Assembly (NCBI GenBank): GCA_002747745.1
Contig: PDQG01000010.1
Location: 1 to 45,491 of the forward strand
DNA length: 45,491 nt
Direction: 5' to 3'
Source of the DNA: a bacterium DOLZORAL124_38_8
GTDB lineage: Bacteria; Patescibacteriota; Gracilibacteria; UBA4473
The notes beneath the pieces are model-generated. The model was given only the letters and a program-made list of their open reading frames with translations, had not been told where the DNA came from and searched no databases. Of the stretch, positions 26,655 through 34,824 are shown piece by piece; position 1 is the stretch's first letter; each line of letters starts with the position of its first letter. Both the position numbers and the translations under genes were made by a program.

Positions 26655-26683
26655 ATTATAGTTTTTTTTCACAAAAAAAACAA
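26655..26683 (-). promoter_or_regulatory. Promoter of the prepilin gene
   Basis: On the minus strand TTGTTT (26683-26678), 17-bp spacer and a perfect TATAAT (26660-26655), placing transcription start ~27 nt before the ATG at 26621. Confidence 0.6.
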
Positions 26684-26709
26684 ATAAATAAGGGTATTAC
26701 AATTCCTAT

Positions 26710-26737
26710 TTGACAATTCCAAACAGCCTTTTAGAAT
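26710..26737 (+). promoter_or_regulatory. Promoter of fusA
   Basis: Perfect TTGACA (26710-26715), 16-bp spacer, TAGAAT (26732-26737), ~35 bp before the fusA ATG; a strong promoter as expected for EF-G. It also shows that coding cannot begin at 26710. Confidence 0.7.
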
Positions 26738-26772
26738 TCTGCCGAAATATATTTTTTAATTTTCGAAATAGA

Positions 26773-28887
26773 ATGGCTCATAAAACTTTGCCGTTAGATA
26801 AAGTCCGAAATATCGGGATTATCGCCCACATTGATGCGGGTAAAACGACTACAACCGAACGAGTTTTGTACTACACTGGAAAATCACATAAAATTGGTGA
26901 AGTACACGACGGAGAAGCTACCATGGACTGGATGGAGCAAGAACAAGAACGAGGGATTACTATTACCTCAGCTGCCACTACTTGTTACTGGCACTACAAA
27001 AATGTAGAACACCAAATTAATATTATTGATACTCCAGGTCACGTGGACTTTACGGTAGAAGTAGAACGTTCTATGCGAGTATTGGACGGAGCCGTTTGTG
27101 TATTCGACGGAGTAGCTGGAGTAGAACCACAATCAGAAACAGTATGGCGACAAGCTGATAAATACAACGTTCCTCGAATGTGTTTCATTAATAAATTGGA
27201 CCGAACCGGAGCTTGTTTCTGGCGAAGTTACGAATCTATCGTTGAACGATTAACTAAATCAGCCTTCCCAATTCAAATTCCAATCGGAATTGAAGCGGAC
27301 TTGAAAGGAGTGGTAGATTTGATTGAAATGAAAGCCATTGTTCACTACGACGATCTTGGAAAAGACGTACGAGTAGAAGAAATTCCTGCAGACTTGGTTG
27401 AAAAAGCCCAAGAATGGCGAGATAAAATGATTGAAGCCGTAGCTGGAACCAACGAAGAATTAATGGAAAAATACTTCTCAGGAGAAGAATTAACCGTTGA
27501 TGAAATCAAAGAAGGAATCCGAAAAGCTACTATTTCTGGTGAGTTTGTACCAGTATTAACAGGAACTGCCTTAAAAAATAAAGGAGTACAACAAATGTTG
27601 GATACCGTAACTTGGGCCTTACCATCTCCACTTGATGTTGAACCAGCTATTGGAACCAGCGTAGAAGATGAAGAAACACAAATCGTATGTGAACCATCTG
27701 CTGACGCACCTTTGGCAGCTTTGGCGTTTAAAGTAGCGACTGATCCATTCGTAGGACGATTAACTTTCGTTCGAGTATACTCTGGATCTATTAAATCAGG
27801 AAGTTATGTTTACAACACTTCAAAAGGAAAAAAAGAACGAATCGGACGATTGGTAGTATTACACGCCAACACTCGAGAAGAAGTAAAAGAAATTCCAGCC
27901 GGACACATCGGAGCCGTAATCGGATTGAAAGATACACAAACTGGACACACGTTGTGTGAAGAAAAACAACAAGTGACGTTGGAATCTATGGAATTCCCAG
28001 AACCAGTGATTGCAATTTCTATCGAACCAAAAACAAAAGCCGATCAAGAAAAAATGGGGTTGGCCTTGGCAAAATTGGCCGAAGAAGATCCAACTTTCCG
28101 AGTATCTACCGATGAAGAAACTAACCAAACCATTATTGAAGGAATGGGAGAACTTCACTTAGATATTATTGTGGACCGATTGAAACGAGAATTTAAAGTT
28201 GAAGCCAATGTAGGACAACCACAAGTAGCTTACCGAGAAACAATCCAATCGGAAGTAGAAGCCGAATATCAACACAAAAAACAATCAGGAGGACGAGGTC
28301 AATTCGGACACGTATTAATCAAAATCCGACCTGGAGAACCTGGATCAGGATTCAAATTTGTTAACTCTATTAAAGGAGCGGCCATTCCAAATGAATACAT
28401 TCCTGGATGTGAAAAAGGGTTTAGAGAAGCCATTACCCGAGGAATTTTGGCGGGATACCAAGTGGTTGATGTTGAAGTAGAATTGTACGATGGGTCATAC
28501 CATGATGTCGATTCTTCTGAATTAGCCTTCAAAATTGCCGCTATTAAAGCCTTCATGGACGGAGGGAAACGAGCGAACCCAGTGTTGCTTGAACCAATGA
28601 TGAACGTAGAAATCATTACTCCAGAAGATTACCTTGGAGACGTAATGGGAAATGTTTCTTCAAAACGAGGAATCATCCAAGAACAAGGAGATAGAGGATT
28701 TAATAAATTCGTAAAAGCCAAAATGCCTTTGGGAGAAATGTTTGGATACGCAACATCGCTTCGATCTATGACGCAAGGACGAGCGAGTTTCTCTATGGAA
28801 TTCTCTGACTATGCACCAGTTCCAGCGAATGTGGCCAAAACTATTATCGAAGAACGAGGTGGAGTCGCTGAATACGACGAAGAGTAA
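26773..28887 (+). CDS. fusA: Elongation factor G
   Basis: The translocase GTPase of translation. The 704 residues contain all five domains: G1 [18 protein letters not shown], switch I with [12 protein letters not shown]3 DTPGHVDF, G4 NKLDR, and in domain IV the GGRGQFGHV and [20 protein letters not shown] segments near the C-terminus. Length is typical. The ATG giving [13 protein letters not shown] is required by the promoter and by homology. It stands alone, not in the usual rpsL-rpsG-fusA-tuf operon. Nearly all arginines are CGA, unusual for a highly expressed gene, and no Shine-Dalgarno motif precedes the ATG. Confidence 0.97.
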   Translation: MAHKTLPLDKVRNIGIIAHIDAGKTTTTERVLYYTGKSHKIGEVHDGEATMDWMEQEQERGITITSAATTCYWHYKNVEHQINIIDTPGHVDFTVEVERSMRVLDGAVCVFDGVAGVEPQSETVWRQADKYNVPRMCFINKLDRTGACFWRSYESIVERLTKSAFPIQIPIGIEADLKGVVDLIEMKAIVHYDDLGKDVRVEEIPADLVEKAQEWRDKMIEAVAGTNEELMEKYFSGEELTVDEIKEGIRKATISGEFVPVLTGTALKNKGVQQMLDTVTWALPSPLDVEPAIGTSVEDEETQIVCEPSADAPLAALAFKVATDPFVGRLTFVRVYSGSIKSGSYVYNTSKGKKERIGRLVVLHANTREEVKEIPAGHIGAVIGLKDTQTGHTLCEEKQQVTLESMEFPEPVIAISIEPKTKADQEKMGLALAKLAEEDPTFRVSTDEETNQTIIEGMGELHLDIIVDRLKREFKVEANVGQPQVAYRETIQSEVEAEYQHKKQSGGRGQFGHVLIKIRPGEPGSGFKFVNSIKGAAIPNEYIPGCEKGFREAITRGILAGYQVVDVEVELYDGSYHDVDSSELAFKIAAIKAFMDGGKRANPVLLEPMMNVEIITPEDYLGDVMGNVSSKRGIIQEQGDRGFNKFVKAKMPLGEMFGYATSLRSMTQGRASFSMEFSDYAPVPANVAKTIIEERGGVAEYDEE

Positions 28888-28916
28888 AACACTCATTCTC
28901 ATAAAAAGTTATGATA

Positions 28917-28946
28917 AAAATTCTGCCGAATGGCAGAATTTTTTAT
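28917..28946 (+). terminator. Terminator after fusA
   Basis: Stem AATTCTGCC / GGCAGAATT with GAAT loop, then a T-run. Confidence 0.88.
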
Positions 28947-29022
28947 TTTTCAAACAAAAAAGTTTTACAAAAAACACAAAAAACTAAATAATTAAAACAA
29001 AAAAACATAATTTTGACCCAAA

Positions 29023-30357
29023 ATGGACAAAAAACTAATAGAATCGGCCTCAAAAAGCAATGGAATCATCCGTACGCTCGTAACCGACCTCTCGGGCGGA
29101 CTCAGAGAAATTATTTTTCCGGCACACACCATTAATGACATTATAGAATCAGGTATTGCCTATGACGGATCAAGTTTTGAAGGCGTAAATGAAATTAATG
29201 CGAGTGATTCTATTATTAAAGGAGATCCACAAACACTTGTTAAAATTCCGCAGTCTATTGCTGACACCGAACAACAAGAATATTGGATTATCTGTGATAT
29301 TTTAGACACAAATGGAAACACGCACCCGAATTGTGTACGAAGTGCTCTACGCACACAACAACAAAAACTAAAAAAAATATGGAACAACGGAGAACTTATG
29401 GTGGGTGCCGAACCCGAAGCATTTTTTGTCGAAGATAGAAACAAAATTGGCGAAATAATGGGTGAAAATAGTAATTATTTTAATCCGCGTGATCCCAAAA
29501 TATTCATTATGATTGAAATCTGCCAAGTATTATCAGAAATGGGATTCAAAATTGAGCGTTCTCATCCAGAAGTTGGAAATGAGCAATTTGAAATAAACTG
29601 GGAGTTTGATACTGCCGAACGAACCGCTGATCGTATTCAAATTTATAAACTTGTAGCGCACAAAGTCGCCCAAAAACACGGCATTGATGTCACTTTTTTA
29701 CCAAAACCATATCCAAATCAAAATGGATCAGGAATGCACTGTCATTTATCCGTACAAGGAAACGGAAAAAATTTATTCTTCGACAAAAACAATCAAGAAC
29801 AACATTATTTCTCTGATACAGCCCTCAAATTTCTCGCAGGAATATTAAAATACTCACCCAATATCGCCGCCGTTTCTAACCCAGCCGAAGCTTCTTATGC
29901 ACGATTAGTACCAGGCTACGAAGCTCCTTGTATTATTGCCATTGGATCATATAACCGGTCAGCCGCCGCACGAATTCCAGCCATTTCTGATTTGAACACT
30001 TTATCAAAAGCTATTCGAGCTGAATTTAGATACCCAGACCCACTCGCCAATTCGTATTTATTGATGCATGCCTTTATTACTGCCGGAATTATTGGAATTG
30101 AAAAAGACACGACGTTTAAAGGATTTACGGAAGAAAATCTATTTGCGCTTTCAATGGCTCAAATCAAGAAAAAACGACTCAAACTCCTCCCTCGAAACTT
30201 GTGGGAAGCATATAGTTATTTCGTCATGAATCCTGAATTCACCGAAAAATTTGGTTCACATTTACATAAAAGTTACGCCAATCTAATCCTCAAAGAAATT
30301 GATGAATGCCAACCATTTGCGAATAAAGAATCAATGAGACGACACTTCCATTCGTAG
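29023..30357 (+). CDS. glnA: Glutamine synthetase, type I
   Basis: Makes glutamine from glutamate, ammonia and ATP. The 444 residues are the size of the shorter GSI-alpha class. Visible: the beta-grasp N-domain with IAYDGSSFEGVNEINASD, the catalytic metal ligands in GAEPEAFF and EVGNEQFEINW, NGSGMHCHLSVQ (His loop), NPAEASYARLVPGYEAPCIIAIGSYNRSAAARIP (substrate and ATP site). The adenylylation segment of GSI-beta is not evident, as expected for the short form. It lies alone between two terminators and its product feeds GuaA encoded next. Confidence 0.95.
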   Translation: MDKKLIESASKSNGIIRTLVTDLSGGLREIIFPAHTINDIIESGIAYDGSSFEGVNEINASDSIIKGDPQTLVKIPQSIADTEQQEYWIICDILDTNGNTHPNCVRSALRTQQQKLKKIWNNGELMVGAEPEAFFVEDRNKIGEIMGENSNYFNPRDPKIFIMIEICQVLSEMGFKIERSHPEVGNEQFEINWEFDTAERTADRIQIYKLVAHKVAQKHGIDVTFLPKPYPNQNGSGMHCHLSVQGNGKNLFFDKNNQEQHYFSDTALKFLAGILKYSPNIAAVSNPAEASYARLVPGYEAPCIIAIGSYNRSAAARIPAISDLNTLSKAIRAEFRYPDPLANSYLLMHAFITAGIIGIEKDTTFKGFTEENLFALSMAQIKKKRLKLLPRNLWEAYSYFVMNPEFTEKFGSHLHKSYANLILKEIDECQPFANKESMRRHFHS

Positions 30358-30382
30358 ATAATTAACGCAAAAATATCACTGA

Positions 30383-30412
30383 AAATCTTGTTATAAAAAA
30401 CAAGATTTTTTT
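30383..30412 (+). terminator. Terminator after glnA
   Basis: Stem AATCTTGTT / AACAAGATT with an A-rich loop and seven Ts. Confidence 0.85.
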
Positions 30413-30481
30413 ATGCCCCTAATAGTAAAACAGCAAAGTAAATTTTCTTTTGTTCTTAAAAATAAATACAATGTCGTCGAA

Positions 30482-32272
30482 ATGAAACACGAAAAAATTA
30501 TTATTATCGACTTTGGTGGTCAATATGCTCACCTTATTGCGAGTCGTATTCGACGACAGCAAGTTTTAGCCGAAATTCATCAACCAGATGAAGTATCGTT
30601 TGAAACTCTTTCTGATACGGCTGTAAAAGGAATTATTCTCTCTGGAGGGCCACAAAGTGTATACGACGCCGACAGCCCAAAAGTAGACACGCGAATTTTT
30701 GAACTTGATAAACCAATTTTGGGAATTTGTTACGGACACCAGTTTATGAATGCGTCTATGAACGGAAAAGTTACTCCTGCTACGGCCTTTTCACGCGAAT
30801 ACGGACGAGCTGAACTAACACACGAACACAATTGTCCTTTATTTAAAGATATTCCTAAAACTTCAGTGTTTTGGATGAGTCACGGCGACGAAGTATCAAA
30901 ACTCGGCGACGGATTTATTGGCGTAGGAAACACCAAAGATTGTAAAAATGGAGCTGTTTGGAACGCCGACAAAAACTTCTTCGGAATCCAATTTCACCCC
31001 GAAGTAACCCATTCGGAATACGGAAACCAATTGCTTAAAAATTTCCTTGATATTTGTGAAGTGTCTGGCGATTGGACCATTGAACAGTTTTTAGCCGAAC
31101 ATTCAAAAGAACTCGCGGAAAAAATTGGCAACAAAAATGTCTTCTTATTTGTGTCTGGAGGAGTGGATTCATCAGTTTGTTTTGCGTTTTTAACCAAAAT
31201 ACTTGGTGCGGAACGAGTCAAAGGATTATTCGTAGACAACGGATTACTCCGAGCCGATGAAAAAGAATTTGTACAACAATCTCTTACCGCCATTGGAGCC
31301 GATCTTACCACACTAGAAGAAGCGGAAACTTTCTTAGGAAATTTAAAAGGTTTAAGCGAACCAGAAGCCAAACGAAACGTAATTGGAAATACATTCTTGG
31401 ACGTACAAAAGAAATTTTTTGCCGCCAATAAACTTGATGAGGATTGGATTTTAGCCCAAGGAACGATTTATCCAGACACCATTGAGTCTGGCGGAACAAA
31501 GAATTCGAGTACCATTAAAACACATCACAACCGCGTACCAGAAATTCAAAAACTGATTGACGAAGGAAAAGTAATAGAGCCAGTAGCCGATTTGTATAAA
31601 GACGAAGTACGAGAACTAGGAACGCTTCTTGGCCTACCCAAAGAACTTGTCTGGCGACATCCATTTCCAGGTCCTGGATTGGGCGTACGGACATTGTGTT
31701 CAAACGAACAAATCGAAGCCGAATTACCAAACAAAAAGTTTAAGGAACATGAATATACCGTGTTGCCAAACAAATCCGTTGGCGTACAAGGAGATTTTAG
31801 AACCTACCGTCACCCAGCCGTATTAATGACCAACGAAACAAATATTAGTACCCTCGAAAAAATTGCGACGGAAATAATCAATCATGACGAAAACGTAAAC
31901 CGAGTTATTTTACCACTTGGAACCCAAACAGGATTCGAAACTGCCACCGTTAACCAATGCGATATTAATCATGAACGATTAGATATTTTAAAACGTGCGG
32001 ATAAGATTGTTACCGAAACCTTGTTACAACAAAATTTATACCAATCAGTTTGGCAATTCCCTACTGTATTGGTACCCGTATCTTTTCAAACTGGGCAGGA
32101 ATCAATTGTACTACGACCAATCAACTCTATTGACGCCATGAGTGCCAGCGTTGGCAAACTTCCATGGTCGTTCTTTGAAAGCGTAACTGAAAAAATTTTG
32201 GAAGATGAACGAATTTCAAAAGTGTTCCTTGATATTACCAGCAAACCACCAGGAACGATTGAATGGGAATAA
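30482..32272 (+). CDS. guaA: GMP synthase (glutamine-hydrolysing)
   Basis: Converts XMP to GMP using glutamine. The 596 residues have a class I amidotransferase domain (IIIIDFGGQYAHLIASRIR, LSGGPQSVY, the nucleophile in GICYGHQ, the His/Glu of FHPEVTHS) and an ATP-pyrophosphatase domain with VSGGVDSSVCFAF, then the C-terminal dimerisation part ending SKPPGTIEWE. It is ~70 residues longer than the usual bacterial enzyme; the extra length lies in the C-terminal third (LPNKKFKEHEYTVLPNKSVG onward), resembling longer GMPS forms. The ATG before KHEKIIIIDFGGQ is the family start. Confidence 0.95.
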   Translation: MKHEKIIIIDFGGQYAHLIASRIRRQQVLAEIHQPDEVSFETLSDTAVKGIILSGGPQSVYDADSPKVDTRIFELDKPILGICYGHQFMNASMNGKVTPATAFSREYGRAELTHEHNCPLFKDIPKTSVFWMSHGDEVSKLGDGFIGVGNTKDCKNGAVWNADKNFFGIQFHPEVTHSEYGNQLLKNFLDICEVSGDWTIEQFLAEHSKELAEKIGNKNVFLFVSGGVDSSVCFAFLTKILGAERVKGLFVDNGLLRADEKEFVQQSLTAIGADLTTLEEAETFLGNLKGLSEPEAKRNVIGNTFLDVQKKFFAANKLDEDWILAQGTIYPDTIESGGTKNSSTIKTHHNRVPEIQKLIDEGKVIEPVADLYKDEVRELGTLLGLPKELVWRHPFPGPGLGVRTLCSNEQIEAELPNKKFKEHEYTVLPNKSVGVQGDFRTYRHPAVLMTNETNISTLEKIATEIINHDENVNRVILPLGTQTGFETATVNQCDINHERLDILKRADKIVTETLLQQNLYQSVWQFPTVLVPVSFQTGQESIVLRPINSIDAMSASVGKLPWSFFESVTEKILEDERISKVFLDITSKPPGTIEWE

Positions 32273-32280
32273 GAATTAAA

Positions 32281-32307
32281 AAAATCAGCCTTCGGCTGAT
32301 TTTTTTC
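32281..32307. terminator. Terminator between guaA and map
   Basis: Seven-bp stem ATCAGCC / GGCTGAT with loop TTC, A-run before and T-run after; serves both convergent genes. Confidence 0.88.
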
Positions 32308-32331
32308 TATTCATAATCAAGATTTAAAAAA

Positions 32332-33093
32332 CTAGGCAAAGATCTCAAACCCGTCTTTTCGAACCACGCCAAAATGCTCCCACTGACAGGCATCACTTCC
32401 GTCAGCCGTCACCACCGTCCAACCGTTTGATAGCGTTTTATTTCGAGGATTTCCCATCGCAACAATCGGTTCAATTGCAATCGTCATTCCTTCGACTAAT
32501 TTTACGCCTTTCCCTGGTTTTCCATAATTAAATACATTCGGGTCTTCGTGCAAAGTTTTTCCAAGTCCGTGCCCCGTATATTCTTTACAAATAGAGTACC
32601 CAGCTCCCTGAATAATTCGTTGAATCGCAAAACCAATATCACCCGTTGTGTTTCCAGCTTTTGCTTGGGCACATCCAGCCATTAACGCTTTTTTCACCGT
32701 TTTTTCAAACTTAGCTCGTTCGGGGTTTTTATCGTCTCCTCCTACAATAAGCGAAAACGCCGCATCCGAATAATAGCCTTTCCAAATGGCCCCACAATCA
32801 ATGGTAATCAAATCTCCGTCTTCTAGTGGATTATCATCCGGAATTCCGTGCACAATTTCGTCGTTTCGCATGGCACAAATGGTCGCTGGAAACGGAAATT
32901 TCATTCCTGGAACTCCTTTAAACGCTGGTTTAGCACCTGCTTCTAAAATCACTTTTTCGGCAATCGCGTCTAATTGTTTAAACGTTACTCCGGCTTTTAT
33001 TTCGGCTTTCATGGCCTCTTGAGCCGCTTGTAGAATTTTTCCACTGTGTCGCATAAGCTCAAGCTCTGCTTCCGTTTTTGGTATAATTCTCAT
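32332..33093 (-). CDS. map: Methionine aminopeptidase type I
   Basis: Removes the initiator methionine from new proteins. The 253 residues show the pita-bread fold with all metal ligands in context: Asp in ITIDCGAIWKGYYSDAAFSL (two), His in TGHGLGKTLHEDPNV, Glu in IAIEPIVAMGN and a C-terminal Glu/His region (WEHFGVV). NDEIVHGIPDD supplies the substrate His. It starts 18 bp after the adk stop, the adk-map order known from the spc ribosomal operon, here without the ribosomal genes. Confidence 0.95.
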   Translation of the reverse strand: MRIIPKTEAELELMRHSGKILQAAQEAMKAEIKAGVTFKQLDAIAEKVILEAGAKPAFKGVPGMKFPFPATICAMRNDEIVHGIPDDNPLEDGDLITIDCGAIWKGYYSDAAFSLIVGGDDKNPERAKFEKTVKKALMAGCAQAKAGNTTGDIGFAIQRIIQGAGYSICKEYTGHGLGKTLHEDPNVFNYGKPGKGVKLVEGMTIAIEPIVAMGNPRNKTLSNGWTVVTADGSDACQWEHFGVVRKDGFEIFA

Positions 33094-33111
33094 GACAAAA
33101 AGAAGTTATAA

Positions 33112-33717
33112 TTATTTATTTCCACAACAACAGCACCCACAACAAGTACCCTTATCATGATTTTGTAATTTCACCGCAATTTCTGCATCAACATTTTCTG
33201 GCGTATCGTGTCCATTTACGGCTACTACTTTCCCTTTTGCTTCCCACAAATCCAATAGTGGTTTCGTTTTAGTAGCAAAAATTTCTAACCGTTTTTCAAT
33301 CGCTTCTGGCGTATCATCTGCCCGTCCTTCAAGCGCTACTCGTTTCATCATTCGTTCTTTACATACTTCAATTGGCACTTCAATTGATAAAACGGTATAA
33401 TCTAAAGCCAACGTTTCAAACAACGCCATTAACGCATCATACTGATCTCGGCTCCGTGGAATCCCATCAAAAATAATCTTTTTCCCTTCATTTTTCTCAA
33501 TAAAGTCTCGCACAATATCCATAACTAATTCAGTCGAAACCAGTTCTCCGCGATTCATAATTTCGGCCACTTTGTTCCCCAAGTCTGATCCTTCTTTGGC
33601 TAAAGCTCGCAAAGCTCCCCCCGTTTCAAAAATAACATATCCTTGTTTTTCCGCTAAAATTCGAGCCTGAGTTCCTTTCCCAGATCCTTGTGGACCAACT
33701 AAAATTAAATGTTTCAT
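33112..33717 (-). CDS. adk: Adenylate kinase with cysteine-rich tail
   Basis: Interconverts ATP + AMP and 2 ADP. The 201 residues have the P-loop GPQGSGKGTQA, the AMP-binding FETGGALRALAKE, the IIFDGIPRSRDQYD motif (Gly-Ile-Pro-Arg in place of Gly-Phe-Pro-Arg) and a short LID (RVALEGRADDTPEAIEKRL) without zinc cysteines. Unusually, the protein ends in GTCCGCCCCGNK, six cysteines among the last ten residues, well away from the LID. A metal-binding or lipid/redox role for this tail is possible but unproved. map follows in the same unit. Confidence 0.93.
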   Translation of the reverse strand: MKHLILVGPQGSGKGTQARILAEKQGYVIFETGGALRALAKEGSDLGNKVAEIMNRGELVSTELVMDIVRDFIEKNEGKKIIFDGIPRSRDQYDALMALFETLALDYTVLSIEVPIEVCKERMMKRVALEGRADDTPEAIEKRLEIFATKTKPLLDLWEAKGKVVAVNGHDTPENVDAEIAVKLQNHDKGTCCGCCCCGNK

Positions 33718-33845
33718 TTGTTTATAATTTAAAAATCATGCCTATTTTAAAAAAAAGAACAATCTTTGCCACTCTTTCTTGCACAAAATAGAAGATAAAC
33801 TTCCACTACTTGCCAACAACAAAGAAAGCCGTACTATTTTCAACG

Positions 33846-34607
33846 ATGAATTTCCCTCCTAAAATCCAACATTGGATCCAGAATGATTTGTTCCCCCAAC
33901 GAGTACTTTTTTCAGGCGAACAGAACTTGTCGGAACTGGTGTTAGCAACAGCCGCCCAACTGCAAGGTTGTACCCCATTAGAAATAAAAATGGGAACGCA
34001 TGCGGATACTTTGTGGATAAAAGATACCGGAAAAAGTTTCAAAGTTAGTTACACAGACGCCGCCAAAAAAGACGATCAAAACGAGAACGAAAATGCTCGT
34101 GGTGTAGCCAACTGGGCCACAAAAAAGCCCGTAGCCCCATATCGAATTATTATTTTGGAAGGACTCGAACGAGCCGGAATTTCCGCCATTAATGCCCTTC
34201 TAAAAATTATTGAAGAACCACCCATTAGAACAATATTTTTGTTCACAACTAAAAATCATCACAAACTGCTCGACACTATCCTTTCTCGAGTAACCGTCGT
34301 ACGCATACCAAACGAAAGTGACGATTTTGAAATTGATGATGAAGTTCAGAATTTTTTGAGTGGAAAAAACTTAATTGCCGCTTTTAAAACCATCGAACAA
34401 CTCGATAAAGACTCGAAAAACAATCCACAGAAAAAAATCAATCGAGACATTATTCTACAGTTCTTGAAAAAATGCATCCGCCACGCACAATTTTTTAGTC
34501 AGTGGCAACAACATCTACCCATTTTACTCGAAACATACCGTGGAATAGAACAAAATTTGAACACAAAATTTACTCTAGAACGATTAGCTATTCATTTGAA
34601 GAAATAG
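33846..34607 (+). CDS. holB: DNA polymerase III delta'-like clamp-loader subunit
   Basis: A 253-residue AAA+-like protein resembling the delta' subunit of the sliding-clamp loader. It has RVLFSGEQNLSELVLATAAQL in place of a true Walker A (no GKT/S), the sensor-like segment YRIIILEGLERAGISAINALLKIIEEPP with the highly conserved NALLKxxEEPP, and TIFLFTTKNHHKLLDTILSRVTVVRI. The last third is helical. A missing P-loop is normal for delta'. The zinc cysteines are not seen. The ATG before NFPPKIQHWIQ is preferred. It is divergent from adk; mutS follows after ~215 bp. Confidence 0.82.
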   Translation: MNFPPKIQHWIQNDLFPQRVLFSGEQNLSELVLATAAQLQGCTPLEIKMGTHADTLWIKDTGKSFKVSYTDAAKKDDQNENENARGVANWATKKPVAPYRIIILEGLERAGISAINALLKIIEEPPIRTIFLFTTKNHHKLLDTILSRVTVVRIPNESDDFEIDDEVQNFLSGKNLIAAFKTIEQLDKDSKNNPQKKINRDIILQFLKKCIRHAQFFSQWQQHLPILLETYRGIEQNLNTKFTLERLAIHLKK

Positions 34608-34671
34608 AAGCTAATAATTTTATTTTTTGGTTTTTCCCTTCTTTTTGTGAGATTATTCTTAAACACACTTC

Positions 34672-34701
34672 TAAGAGATTCCCGCCTACGCGGGAATGAG
34701 G
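34672..34701. repeat. Short copy of the dispersed hairpin repeat
   Basis: CCCGCCTACGCGGG (34681-34694) is a perfect hairpin core identical, in inverse orientation, to 45119-45132, including flanking TAAGAGATT and AATGAG. Placed between holB and mutS. Confidence 0.8.
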
Positions 34702-34824
34702 CAACACACAAAAACAACTCCCTCATACCCAACTTGATTGTGTATCTCTTATTCCAACCCTCAAATAAAAATTTCTCTATTCACAGTTGCAAAACTCCCC
34801 TATTCCAATACATTAAATTTTGAC

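Noticed and set aside
26710..26772. Extended EF-G start at a TTG at 26710
   Set aside because: The TTG is part of the -35 box of the fusA promoter, and EF-G homology starts at the ATG at 26773.
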